DNA of 60,237 nucleotides from Bacteroidales bacterium (GCA_017552705.1 JAFZOY010000055.1:1-60237); one strand, 5' to 3'; counted from the stretch's first letter, positions 16,457 through 24,600 are shown. Notes: generated by a model not told the origin, from the sequence alone. A program made the numbers and translations.

Positions 16457-17613
16457 TTTACGAAGAACAAAAACTGCCTAATGCAGGCGATACGGTTTTG
16501 GTGGGAATGTCGGGAGGCATTGATTCCACGCTGACGGCTTTGTTGCTGAAGGAGCGTGGATGTCGTGTGATTGGTGTTACTATGTCGCTGTGGGACAGTC
16601 GTTTTCCTAAAATTTCGAGTACAAAGGAACATTGTTTCGATGCAAACGAGTCGGAAAGTATAGAAAAATGTCGCTCGTTTTGTCAGTCGCAAGATATTGA
16701 GTATCATGTGGTTGATTTGCATAATGAGTATCGGGAAAATGTGCTTGAATATTTCAAGGCGGAATATCGTGCCGGACGGACGCCGAATCCGTGTATTCGC
16801 TGCAATGCCACTATGAAATTCAGTGCCATGCTGGCAAGTGTTCAGAAACTTGGGATTGACTACGATTATTTTTGTACTGGACATTATGCCAAACTTGTCC
16901 GTCCGAAAACGGGTTTGTACGGCTCTGATATACAGCCGTATATGATTGCGCAGGCGTCCGACGGTTCAAAGGACCAGTCATATTTCTTGTATCGAATTTC
17001 AAGTTCGGTATTGGAAAAAGTTCGGTTTCCCTTGGCTAATCTGTCAAAAAAGGAAGTGTTTGAATTAGCACGAAAAGCAGGTTTTCTTTCCGACGAATAT
17101 ATTGAAAGTCAAGATTTTATAGATCCTCAGTATTTTGATTTCCTCTTTTCCGACAAGCCGTTTGCCGAAGGCGATATTGTTGACTTGGACGGCAAAGTTT
17201 TGGGACGGCACAAAGGGATAGAGCATTACACCGTAGGGCAACGCAAGGGGCTTGGCGTGGCAGTTTCCCGTCCCGTCTATGTCCATTCGATTGACGCGGA
17301 GCACAATCGTGTGGTTTTGGCTCCGATAGAGGATTTACAAGTAAAAAGATTTGTTGCCGACGATTTTGTATGGGCTGGTGATGTGGAACCTACGAATGCG
17401 TTGGAGGTTTCGGTGAAAATTCGTCTTGCAGGTGGTTTGCATCACGCTATAATAGAACGATATACGGCTTTACCGAATGAAAAATTTATTGGCACACCAT
17501 GGCAGATTACCTTGGAAAATCCGCAAACAGCAGTGGCTCCAGGTCAATCGGCTGTGTTGTACGACAATGGCGTTGTACTTGGCGGCGGGGTGATTACAAA
17601 AGTGGAACACTAA
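16453..17613 (+). CDS. MnmA-like tRNA 2-thiouridylase paralogue, second catalytic Cys absent
   Basis: A 386-aa protein of the MnmA/TrmU family. MnmA adenylates and thiolates U34 of Lys, Glu and Gln tRNAs. The PP-loop is GMSGGIDSTLTALLL (residues 18-32). A C-x2-C is present in TPNPCIRCNATMKF (Cys114 and Cys117). TGHYAK and KDQSYFLYR follow, then the beta-barrel domain HYTVGQRKGLG. Where canonical MnmA has the second catalytic cysteine (a motif like ESQEICF), this protein reads ESQDFIDPQYF with no cysteine. It may be a divergent subfamily, perhaps using the C-x2-C for an iron-sulfur cluster. It sits last in the anion-transporter operon. MnmA is the best family label, but its tRNA activity is uncertain. 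Confidence 0.72.
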   Translation: MIYEEQKLPNAGDTVLVGMSGGIDSTLTALLLKERGCRVIGVTMSLWDSRFPKISSTKEHCFDANESESIEKCRSFCQSQDIEYHVVDLHNEYRENVLEYFKAEYRAGRTPNPCIRCNATMKFSAMLASVQKLGIDYDYFCTGHYAKLVRPKTGLYGSDIQPYMIAQASDGSKDQSYFLYRISSSVLEKVRFPLANLSKKEVFELARKAGFLSDEYIESQDFIDPQYFDFLFSDKPFAEGDIVDLDGKVLGRHKGIEHYTVGQRKGLGVAVSRPVYVHSIDAEHNRVVLAPIEDLQVKRFVADDFVWAGDVEPTNALEVSVKIRLAGGLHHAIIERYTALPNEKFIGTPWQITLENPQTAVAPGQSAVLYDNGVVLGGGVITKVEH

Positions 17614-17671
17614 ATGACGAATTGCCGAGAATGTTTATTCTTTTGATTTTCATTTCAAATAAAAATACTCC

Positions 17672-17679
17672 TATATTTG
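17672..17679 (+). promoter_or_regulatory. -7 promoter element (TATATTTG) of RhuM copy B
   Basis: A TAnnTTTG box at the head of the leader shared with RhuM copy A, 78 nt upstream of the start. Confidence 0.65.
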
Positions 17680-17728
17680 CATAACCCATTACCGAAGCAC
17701 CTTTGCTGTTGGGTAAGGGATTTTTATA
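17680..17728 (+). repeat. Conserved 5' leader shared with RhuM copy A
   Basis: The counterpart of 12001-12049. In this copy ACCCA/TGGGT and an inner AGCA/TGCT could pair, but the outer pairing is not kept in copy A. Confidence 0.7.
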
Positions 17729-17749
17729 GCCGTAATATTAAATGAAAAT

Positions 17750-18640
17750 ATGGATAAAATATTTGACAATCAAGATTATGCACCAAATAATGGTGAAATA
17801 GTGCTGTACAACCCCGACGACACGATACGTCTGGAGGTAAGAATGAATGACGAAACCGTGTGGTTAAACAGAAATCAAATTGCTGTTTTGTTTGGTCGTG
17901 ATGTGAAAACTATAGGAAAACATATAAACAATGCATTACGAGAAGAATTAGACGGTTTGTCAGTTGTCGCAAATTTTGCGACAACTGCCTCCGATGGAAA
18001 AACGTATCAGGTCGAATATTATAACCTTGATATGATTTTGTCAATCGGTTATCGAGTGAAATCACGGCAAGGCATTCAATTCCGCCAATGGGCAAATCGT
18101 ATATTGAAAGAATACCTTTTAAAGGGATACAATATAAACAACTATCTTGCAAGTATAGAGTATCGAATCGACAATACATTACAAGAACATAGTCGGCAAA
18201 TATCAGAATTACAAAAACAAGTTAATTTCTTTGTAAAAACCTCATTGCCGCCAGTTGAAGGCATATTTTTTGACGGACAAATTTTTGACGCATACGAGAT
18301 TGTATGCCGACTCATAAAATCTGCCACTCGCCGTATTGTTTTGATTGACAATTATGTGGATGAAACCACACTGAAAATGCTTGCCAAACGTACCGACGGT
18401 GTAATGGCAACGATTTATACGCAGAGCATTGGCGAACAACTCCAACTTGATATTGACCGTCACAATGCGCAATATCCGCAAATTGTGGTAAAACGACTGA
18501 AAAAATCCCATGATCGATTTCTTATCCTTGATGATGAATTGTACAGCATTGGCGCTTCGTTAAAGGATATGGGAAAGAAATGGTTTGCCATTTTGAAAAT
18601 GCAAGAAACAAAAGCAGAGGAGATTTTGGCAAGAGTATAA
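17750..18640 (+). CDS. RhuM-family protein with HTH and C-terminal PLD-like domain (copy B)
   Basis: A 296-aa cytosolic protein. Residues 1-35 are the RhuM N-terminal strand region (EIVLYNPDDTIRLEVRMNDETVWL). Residues 36-65 are an HTH (NRNQIAVLFGRDVKTIGKHI). A palindrome-encoded segment covers 71-79. Residues 84-125 are the RhuM core (VEYYNLDMILSIGYRVKS, then QFRQWANRILKEYL). A short coiled region follows. From about 170 there is a domain with HDRFLILDD at 254-262. H-x-R-x4-D then six residues then G-x-S matches the phospholipase-D HKD spacing with Lys replaced by Arg. It has its own promoter and lies between the transporter operon and nadA. Possibly a DNA-binding accessory protein; function unknown. 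Confidence 0.72.
   Translation: MDKIFDNQDYAPNNGEIVLYNPDDTIRLEVRMNDETVWLNRNQIAVLFGRDVKTIGKHINNALREELDGLSVVANFATTASDGKTYQVEYYNLDMILSIGYRVKSRQGIQFRQWANRILKEYLLKGYNINNYLASIEYRIDNTLQEHSRQISELQKQVNFFVKTSLPPVEGIFFDGQIFDAYEIVCRLIKSATRRIVLIDNYVDETTLKMLAKRTDGVMATIYTQSIGEQLQLDIDRHNAQYPQIVVKRLKKSHDRFLILDDELYSIGASLKDMGKKWFAILKMQETKAEEILARV
17961..17987. repeat. Coding palindrome in RhuM copy B
   Basis: Perfect 13-nt arms CAGTTGTCGCAAA and TTTGCGACAACTG around one T, at codons 71-79 directly after the HTH. The flanks differ from copy C in a compensated way. Confidence 0.92.
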
Positions 18641-18644
18641 TGTA

Positions 18645-18665
18645 GAGCCACATACAATGTGGCTC
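18645..18665. repeat. Intergenic palindrome, GAGCCACAT family
   Basis: Arms GAGCCACAT and ATGTGGCTC around ACA, preceded by TGTA. It starts 5 nt after the RhuM copy B stop. The same family follows RhuM copy C at 50886-50906. Confidence 0.88.
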
Positions 18666-18711
18666 ATAATCGAAATGTAAGCGTAGAATTTCTATAATTA
18701 ACCCAAATTTA

Positions 18712-18730
18712 ACCTATCATTACAATAGGT
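18712..18730. promoter_or_regulatory. Operator-like inverted repeat ACCTA-N9-TAGGT (nadA promoter)
   Basis: ACCTA at 18712-18716 and TAGGT at 18726-18730. It begins 35 nt upstream of the -7 box at 18747. No downstream copy is present. Confidence 0.75.
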
Positions 18731-18746
18731 TAAACGCAAAAATTCA

Positions 18747-18754
18747 TATCTTTG
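18747..18754 (+). promoter_or_regulatory. -7 promoter element (TATCTTTG) of nadA
   Basis: TAnnTTTG box 20 nt upstream of the nadA ATG. Confidence 0.7.
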
Positions 18755-18773
18755 CCTATAAAATATGTGAGAA

Positions 18774-19688
18774 ATGCAGATTCAGGAAATGCAGTCGGAA
18801 ATTATGCGGCTCAAACGGGAGAGAGGCGTTTGTGTGCTTGCCCACGCATATCAGAGCCACGACATTTGGGAAGTGGCTGATTATGTGGGCGATTCGTTTG
18901 GTTTAAGCCAACAGGCAGCCCAAGCCGATGCTCATACGGTGCTGATGTGCGGCGTGCGTTTTATGGCTGAGACCGTTAAGATTCTGTCGCCACAAAAACG
19001 TGTGATTTTGGCGAATGCCGATGCTGGCTGTCCTATGGCGGAACAAGTCTCGTTTGACGTGTTGTCGCAGTTGAAGCAGAAATACAGCGACCATACGGTG
19101 GTTTCCTACGTTAATACTACAGCTAAATTGAAGACTATCAGCGATGTATGCGTCACTTCGTCGGCGGCGGTGAAGATTGTGAAAAACATTGCAAACGACA
19201 AAATTCTGTTTATTCCCGATTGTAACTTGGGCAGTTGGATTCAAAAACAAGTGCCGCACAAGCAGTTTCAGTTCGTTCCGGGCGGTTGTCCCACGCATTT
19301 GCTCATTACGCCCAAAAACGTGGAACAGGCACGCCAACGGCACCCCGGAGCGTTGTTGCTCGTTCACCCAGAATGTTCCGAAAAAGTGGTGGAACTTGCT
19401 GATTATGTGGGTAGTACCACACAAATAATGGATTTTGCAAAACAAAGTCAGGCAACGGAATTTATCATAGGTACGGAAAACAGCATTGTACAGCATTTGC
19501 AGATTGCTTGTCCCGAAAAGCGTTTTTACGCATTGTCGAAAAATTGCATTTGCCACAATATGAAAGCAACCACTTTGGGCGATGTATACAACTGTCTGAA
19601 GGGCATAGGAGGCGAGGAGATAGAACTCGATGCCGAAACCTTGCAACTTGCCCGTCGCAGTATTGACGAAATGCTACGGTTGGGGTAG
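18774..19688 (+). CDS. nadA: Quinolinate synthase
   Basis: Condenses iminoaspartate with dihydroxyacetone phosphate to quinolinate, the precursor of NAD, using an oxygen-sensitive [4Fe-4S] cluster. The protein is 304 aa, the usual length of the short NadA form. The N-terminal substrate histidine is in VLAHAYQS (residue 24). The first cluster cysteine is in ANADAGCPMA (residue 86), with later ligands in HPECSEKV and in the CICHNMKA segment near 260. No nadB or nadC is adjacent. Its promoter carries the ACCTA-N9-TAGGT repeat also found at cysD and the transporter, so it appears co-regulated with sulfate assimilation. Confidence 0.95.
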   Translation: MQIQEMQSEIMRLKRERGVCVLAHAYQSHDIWEVADYVGDSFGLSQQAAQADAHTVLMCGVRFMAETVKILSPQKRVILANADAGCPMAEQVSFDVLSQLKQKYSDHTVVSYVNTTAKLKTISDVCVTSSAAVKIVKNIANDKILFIPDCNLGSWIQKQVPHKQFQFVPGGCPTHLLITPKNVEQARQRHPGALLLVHPECSEKVVELADYVGSTTQIMDFAKQSQATEFIIGTENSIVQHLQIACPEKRFYALSKNCICHNMKATTLGDVYNCLKGIGGEEIELDAETLQLARRSIDEMLRLG

Positions 19689-19727
19689 GTTCACCATATA
19701 CGTATAATATCGTATTTTTTCAAATAA

Positions 19728-19746
19728 ACCTACTTAATTGGTAGGT
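19728..19746. promoter_or_regulatory. Operator-like inverted repeat ACCTA-N9-TAGGT (cysD promoter)
   Basis: ACCTA at 19728-19732 and TAGGT at 19742-19746. It begins 35 nt upstream of the -7 box and includes TTGG at 19738, a -33 candidate. Confidence 0.76.
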
Positions 19747-19762
19747 TATGTAAAAATCTTTG

Positions 19763-19770
19763 TATTTTTG
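19763..19770 (+). promoter_or_regulatory. -7 promoter element (TATTTTTG) of cysD
   Basis: TAnnTTTG box 27 nt upstream of the cysD ATG, at the same distance from the inverted repeat as in nadA. Confidence 0.7.
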
Positions 19771-19796
19771 TATAGAAAAATATCTTTTGAAAGAAT

Positions 19797-20690
19797 ATGA
19801 AAACTCATTTATTGGAACTTGAAGCCGAGTCGATTTACATTCTACGCGAAGTTGCGGCTCAATTTGAACGACCGGCAATCTTGTTTTCGGGAGGGAAGGA
19901 CTCAATTGTGGTTACTCATTTGGCTTACAAGGCTTTTTATCCCGCCAAATTGCCGTTTCCGCTTGTCCATATAGACACAGGACACAATTTTGTGGAAACG
20001 CTTGAATACCGCGACGCGTTGGTGAAAAAACTGGGCGCCGAATTGATTGTCGGCTCGGTGCAGGAATCGATTGACTCGGGGAGAGTGAAGGAGGAAACTG
20101 GTTTCAATGCAAGTCGTAATGCGCTGCAAACCACCACCTTGCTCGATACTATCGAGAAATATAAATTCGATGCGTGTATTGGCGGAGCCCGCCGCGACGA
20201 GGAAAAAGCCCGTGCCAAAGAACGCATTTTCTCGCACCGCGACGATTTCGGCCAGTGGAATCCGAAAAATCAGCGACCTGAACTATGGAACATTTTCAAC
20301 GGTCGCAAAAACATAGGCGAGCATTTCCGCGTGTTCCCAATCAGCAACTGGACGGAAATGGACGTATGGCAATATATTTTGCAGGAGAAAATAGAATTGC
20401 CGTCGCTTTATTACACGCATACACGAAAGGTGTTCCAACGCGACGGGCAGTGGCTTGCCGCCGAAGACTGCATAAAACGCCGTCCCGACGAAGTGGTGGT
20501 TGAGAAGGAAGTACGCTGCCGTACAATCGGCGACATAACATGTACGGGACTGACGCTTTCTACGGCTCATTCGCTCGAAGATATTGTTGCCGAGATTGCT
20601 GCCACACGTGTTACAGAACGCGGTGGTCGTGCCGACGACAAACGGTCGGAAACGGCGATGGAAGACCGCAAAAAACAAGGATATTTTTAG
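19797..20690 (+). CDS. cysD: Sulfate adenylyltransferase subunit 2
   Basis: The catalytic subunit that forms adenosine-5'-phosphosulfate (APS) from sulfate and ATP. The protein is 297 aa, full length. The PP-loop reads ILFSGGKDSIVVTHLA (residues about 29-44). The family-specific GGARRDEEKARAKERIFS lies near 125-142, followed by RPELWNIFNGR and the C-terminal GRADDKRSETAMEDRKKQGYF. First gene of cysD-cysN-cysH. Uptake genes with the same operator lie upstream, so this is the entry step of assimilatory sulfate reduction here. Confidence 0.97.
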   Translation: MKTHLLELEAESIYILREVAAQFERPAILFSGGKDSIVVTHLAYKAFYPAKLPFPLVHIDTGHNFVETLEYRDALVKKLGAELIVGSVQESIDSGRVKEETGFNASRNALQTTTLLDTIEKYKFDACIGGARRDEEKARAKERIFSHRDDFGQWNPKNQRPELWNIFNGRKNIGEHFRVFPISNWTEMDVWQYILQEKIELPSLYYTHTRKVFQRDGQWLAAEDCIKRRPDEVVVEKEVRCRTIGDITCTGLTLSTAHSLEDIVAEIAATRVTERGGRADDKRSETAMEDRKKQGYF

Positions 20691-20741
20691 TAGATACGCG
20701 ATTAATTGTCTTTACAATTAAATGTAGAAAAAATTACGAAC

Positions 20742-22013
20742 ATGAACAACGGATACTTGGATATGCAATTGTTGCGGTTCACAACCGCAGGCAGTGTCGA
20801 TGACGGAAAAAGCACGCTGATTGGCAGACTGCTGTACGATAGCAAATCGATTTTTGAAGACCAGATGGAAGCAGTTGAAACGGCATCGAAAAGTCGTGGA
20901 AACGAGGAAGTTAACCTAGCCTTGCTCACCGACGGACTTCGTGCCGAACGTGAGCAGGGAATCACCATAGATGTGGCGTACCGCTATTTTGCCACGCCAA
21001 AACGGAAATTCATCATAGCCGACACTCCGGGACATATTGAGTACACTCGAAATATGGTTACGGGCGCTTCCACTGCCGATTTAGCGGTGATTCTGGTCGA
21101 TGCCCGCCATGGAATTATGGAGCAGACCATTCGTCATTCATACGTGGCTGCATTGCTGGCTATCAAGCAGATAGTAGTTTGCGTGAACAAGATGGATTTG
21201 GTCGATTTTTCTCACGATGTGTTTACAAAAATCGTTGACGACTACAAGAATATGTCTGCTCATTTGCCTATTGGCAAGGTCGATTTTATCCCGATTTCGG
21301 CAAAGTTGGGCGACAATGTGGTGAATCCGTCAACAAATATGCCATGGTACAGCGGAAAACCGCTTCTGGAATTTTTGGAAACGGTTGAAATTCAAGATGA
21401 TAACAAAGATTCGTTCCGTATGCCAGTTCAATATGTCATTCGTCCTATTTCGGAAAAACATGCCGATTTTCGTGGTTATGCAGGTCGTGTTGCAAGCGGG
21501 AAAATCACTGTGGGTGAGAATGTTACGGTTTTACCTTCGGGACAAAAATCAACTATCTCGTCTATTTGGTTGGCCGACAAGGAATTACAAGAAGTGTCTG
21601 CTGGCGATTCAGTAACAATTTGTCTGTCAAACGACATTGATATTAGTCGTGGCGATGTGCTCTGTCTCGACAATGGTCAGATTCCCCAAGTGGGACAAGC
21701 CGTTTCGATGGATATTTGTTGGTTCCGCGAGACGCCGTTGCAAATCGGTAAACGCTACATAATCCGCCATGCGACACAGGAAGTTGTGGGAATGTTCAAG
21801 GCAATCGACTACAAAATCGACATTAGCACACAAGATAAATTGTCTGATATTAACCAACTGACAATGAATGACATAGCACACGTGCAACTGAAAACGGCAA
21901 GTCCGCTTGTGTTTGAACCGTACCACACCAACAAGGTGATGGGAAGCGTGATTATTGTTGACCCCGACACGAACGACACGTTAGGGGCGGGAATGATAGA
22001 CGAGATGAATTAA
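20742..22013 (+). CDS. cysN: Sulfate adenylyltransferase subunit 1 (GTPase)
   Basis: The GTPase subunit whose GTP hydrolysis drives APS synthesis by CysD. The ATG at 20742 (MNNGYLDMQLLRF) is preferred over an upstream TTG at 20706; this gives 423 aa. The G1 loop is GSVDDGKSTLIGRLL, the G3 loop DTPGHIEYTRNM, and NKMDLV is G4. EF-Tu-like domains follow, with the end PDTNDTLGAGMIDEMN. There is no fused APS kinase (CysC), consistent with an APS-reducing pathway. It lies 51 nt after cysD. Confidence 0.95.
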   Translation: MNNGYLDMQLLRFTTAGSVDDGKSTLIGRLLYDSKSIFEDQMEAVETASKSRGNEEVNLALLTDGLRAEREQGITIDVAYRYFATPKRKFIIADTPGHIEYTRNMVTGASTADLAVILVDARHGIMEQTIRHSYVAALLAIKQIVVCVNKMDLVDFSHDVFTKIVDDYKNMSAHLPIGKVDFIPISAKLGDNVVNPSTNMPWYSGKPLLEFLETVEIQDDNKDSFRMPVQYVIRPISEKHADFRGYAGRVASGKITVGENVTVLPSGQKSTISSIWLADKELQEVSAGDSVTICLSNDIDISRGDVLCLDNGQIPQVGQAVSMDICWFRETPLQIGKRYIIRHATQEVVGMFKAIDYKIDISTQDKLSDINQLTMNDIAHVQLKTASPLVFEPYHTNKVMGSVIIVDPDTNDTLGAGMIDEMN

Positions 22014-22030
22014 GGTGTAAGAATTATGTA

Positions 22031-22052
22031 GAGACGCAATTCATTGCGTCTC
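22031..22052. repeat. Intergenic palindrome, GAGACGCAAT family
   Basis: Arms GAGACGCAAT and ATTGCGTCTC around TC, preceded by TGTA. It lies in the 60-nt gap between cysN and cysH and could form an RNA hairpin in the operon transcript. Confidence 0.85.
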
Positions 22053-22073
22053 AGTAGTTTATCTTGATAGATT

Positions 22074-22769
22074 ATGGATATAGAAGCATTAAACAAACAG
22101 TTTGAAAATGCGTCGGCTACCGATGTTTTGGCATTTTTTCTGAAAGAATTTCATGGAGAGATTGCCCTTTCTTCGAGTTTGAGCTACGAAGACCAGGTGC
22201 TGACCGATATGATTAGCAAAATCGACAAATCAACTCGTATTTTCACGCTTGACACAGGGCGTTGCTTTCCCGAAACTTATTCGCTGATTGAACGAACAAA
22301 CGAATACTACGGTATTAAACTTGAAGTCTATTTTCCTGACTATCAGAATGTTCAGAAAATGGTTGCTGAGCATGGTATGAATCTGTTTTACACGAGTGTG
22401 GAACTGCGTCATTTGTGTTGCAACGTGCGTAAGATTGAACCGCTGCAACGAGCCTTGAAAGGTCTGAAAGTGTGGATTTGCGGCCTTCGCCGTCAGCAGA
22501 GCGTGACGCGTAAGGATATGCAACTAGTGGAGTGGGACGAAAACAACGGTCTTGTCAAACTTAATCCCTTGATTAACTGGACGGAAGACGATGTGAAAAC
22601 ATACGTAAAACAAAACAGCGTGCCATATAACAAACTGCACGACAAAGGTTTTCCGTCAATTGGCTGCCAGCCATGTACACGTGCCGTTGAACCGGGCGAA
22701 GACATCCGTTCTGGCCGATGGTGGTGGGAAAATCCCGAACATAGGGAATGCGGGTTGCATAGAAGGTAG
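22074..22769 (+). CDS. cysH: Adenylyl-sulfate (APS) reductase, Fe-S type
   Basis: Reduces APS to sulfite with thioredoxin as electron donor. At 231 aa it has the PAPS/APS reductase fold (SSSLSYEDQVLTDMI, then TLDTGRCFPETY). The paired cysteines in RHLCCNVRK (115, 116) and the C-x2-C in GCQPCTRAV (198, 201) are the [4Fe-4S] ligands that mark APS-specific enzymes. The C-terminal catalytic cysteine is in ECGLH (226). Lack of cysC in the operon agrees. No sulfite reductase is in the window. Confidence 0.94.
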   Translation: MDIEALNKQFENASATDVLAFFLKEFHGEIALSSSLSYEDQVLTDMISKIDKSTRIFTLDTGRCFPETYSLIERTNEYYGIKLEVYFPDYQNVQKMVAEHGMNLFYTSVELRHLCCNVRKIEPLQRALKGLKVWICGLRRQQSVTRKDMQLVEWDENNGLVKLNPLINWTEDDVKTYVKQNSVPYNKLHDKGFPSIGCQPCTRAVEPGEDIRSGRWWWENPEHRECGLHRR

Positions 22770-22870
22770 AACTCTGGTTTTACGTTTTTTTTTTTGAATA
22801 AACGTTGGATTACTTTACATTTTGTACACCTTTTCGTTGTGGTAATTTCTTGTGTTTGTGAAAAAACACT

Positions 22871-22878
22871 TACTTTTG
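22871..22878 (+). promoter_or_regulatory. -7 promoter element (TACTTTTG)
   Basis: TAnnTTTG box inside the longer reading frame of the aminotransferase; it argues for the start at 22926. Confidence 0.65.
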
Positions 22879-22925
22879 CCATGTATTTGAGGTCTTTTTT
22901 AAGACGTAATGTAAAGAACAAAATA

Positions 22926-24236
22926 ATGGAACAAAAAACTGTAATCCCACGTGAAGTGGTTGACAAGGCAATTGCAGCGAATGGAATCAAAGATGTTGCA
23001 AAGGCGTCGATTCGTCAGATTGTAAAGATTGTACGTGATATTGAAGAAGAAACGGGCATTGAGTTCGTGAAGATGGAAATGGGTGTGCCGGGACTTGCGC
23101 CTGCTCAAGTTGGTGTGAAAGCGGAAATAGAGGCGTTGCAAAACGGTTGCGCTTCGATTTATCCGCCAATTGAGGGTATGCCCGAATTGAAAAAGGAAAT
23201 GGCTCGTTTTGTGAAAAATTTCCTTGACATCGATGTGAATCAAGAATGTTGCGTTCCGACTGTCGGCTCGATGCAGGCAAGTTTTGCTGCTTTTTTGACC
23301 GCAGGTCGCCGCGATGCTAAGAAAACAAAGACCTTGTTTATCGACCCAGGATTTCCTGTGCAAAAACAACAGTTGAAAATAATGGGATTACCATTCGAAA
23401 CATTCGATGTGTATAATTATAGAGGAGAGGCGTTGCGCGACAAACTCGAATCTTATTGCAAAAATGGCGATATCGCAACTATCGTGTATTCCAGCCCGAA
23501 CAATCCATCGTGGATTTCGTTCACCGATGTGGAATTACAAATCATTGCCGATGTTGTGAACAAATACGATATTGTTGTTGTTGAGGATTTGGCATATTTT
23601 GCCATGGATTTCCGTAAGGATTACGGTCAGCCGGGCGTTCCGCCGTTCCAACCGACTATTGCAAAATACACCGACAACTACATTTTGTTGATTTCCGCAT
23701 CGAAGGCGTTCAGTTATGCTGGTCAGCGAATTGCTTCGTTGGTGATTTCCAATGCGTTATACATGAAAAAATTTCCAGATTTGCTTCGTTTCTATGCTCA
23801 AGAAGAATTGGGACGTGCTATGATTTACGGTGCGGTGTATGCGTTGACTTCGGGAACTGCATATTCGGCACAATACGCGTTTACTGCCATTTTGAAGGCT
23901 GCAAACGACGGCACATACAATTTCCGAAACGATATTTTGGAATACGGAAACCGTGCAAAACAAGCAAAGGATATTTTCACTGCAAATGGCTTTGAAATCG
24001 TGTATGACAAGGATATGGACAATCCTGTGGGCGATGGATTTTATTTCACGATTGGCTATCCTGGCATGACGGGCGGCGAACTGCTTGCCGAATTGCTGTA
24101 TTATGGCATCAGCGCAATCACGCTTGACATTACGGGCAGTGAACGACAGGGTTTGCGCGCATGTACCTCGCAAATGTCGCAGCACAAGATTGATTTGTTG
24201 AAGGATAGGGCAAAATTATTCCACGAAACACATTGA
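22926..24236 (+). CDS. Class I/II PLP-dependent aminotransferase
   Basis: A 436-aa fold-type I aminotransferase, cytosolic. The start at 22926 (MEQKTVIPREVV) is chosen because a -7 box lies at 22871-22878 and the frame upstream codes for implausible sequence. Motifs: VYSSPNNPSWISFTD (substrate/PLP Asn near 190), VVVEDLAYFAMDF (PLP Asp), and ISASKAFSYAGQRIA (Schiff-base lysine near 255). A C-terminal arginine lies in ACTSQMS. Substrate is not evident; the family includes aspartate, aromatic and branched-chain transaminases. It has its own promoter and is not part of the cys operon. Confidence 0.85.
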   Translation: MEQKTVIPREVVDKAIAANGIKDVAKASIRQIVKIVRDIEEETGIEFVKMEMGVPGLAPAQVGVKAEIEALQNGCASIYPPIEGMPELKKEMARFVKNFLDIDVNQECCVPTVGSMQASFAAFLTAGRRDAKKTKTLFIDPGFPVQKQQLKIMGLPFETFDVYNYRGEALRDKLESYCKNGDIATIVYSSPNNPSWISFTDVELQIIADVVNKYDIVVVEDLAYFAMDFRKDYGQPGVPPFQPTIAKYTDNYILLISASKAFSYAGQRIASLVISNALYMKKFPDLLRFYAQEELGRAMIYGAVYALTSGTAYSAQYAFTAILKAANDGTYNFRNDILEYGNRAKQAKDIFTANGFEIVYDKDMDNPVGDGFYFTIGYPGMTGGELLAELLYYGISAITLDITGSERQGLRACTSQMSQHKIDLLKDRAKLFHETH

Positions 24237-24313
24237 TTTTTCGAAATGAAATGCGGCAGTTTGTTTGTAAAATAAAAAAACACTATTTTTGAAAAAATTA
24301 AAATTTATAGATT

Positions 24314-24583
24314 ATGGCAAGTAAAAGAGATTTTAAAAAGGACGTTGATACAGTTTTTGCAACAGTAATCGAGGAATGTGCGTTCACGGCAGATTTCTTT
24401 CCAGAAAAAACTGAAATGGCTGAAAAATTGATTGACGAAGCGATTTCGTTGTATAACGATACCCGTTTTGCAGTAAAATTGGATGAAAAAATGTCGTTTA
24501 AAGCATTCTACAACGGTTTGTTAACCAATTATGTAGCAAAAATGAGCGATATTCTTTCTAAATTAAACGAAGCTCAAAAATAA
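24314..24583 (+). CDS. Conserved hypothetical small protein
   Basis: An 89-aa, charged, mostly helical protein starting MASKRDFKKDVDTVFATVIEE. There is no signal, membrane segment or cysteine pattern suggesting metal binding. A shared terminator separates it from the convergent nadE gene. It looks like a cytosolic helical-bundle protein of the kind conserved in Bacteroidota; function unknown. Confidence 0.7.
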   Translation: MASKRDFKKDVDTVFATVIEECAFTADFFPEKTEMAEKLIDEAISLYNDTRFAVKLDEKMSFKAFYNGLLTNYVAKMSDILSKLNEAQK

Positions 24584-24600
24584 TTTGTGCGTATAGCAAT

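Noticed and set aside
18903..19646. 247-codon frame opposite nadA
   Set aside because: Antisense shadow of nadA, which has a full set of family motifs and a promoter.
22794..22925. 44-codon N-terminal extension of the aminotransferase
   Set aside because: A TACTTTTG promoter box lies inside it, and the added residues look like translated noncoding DNA.
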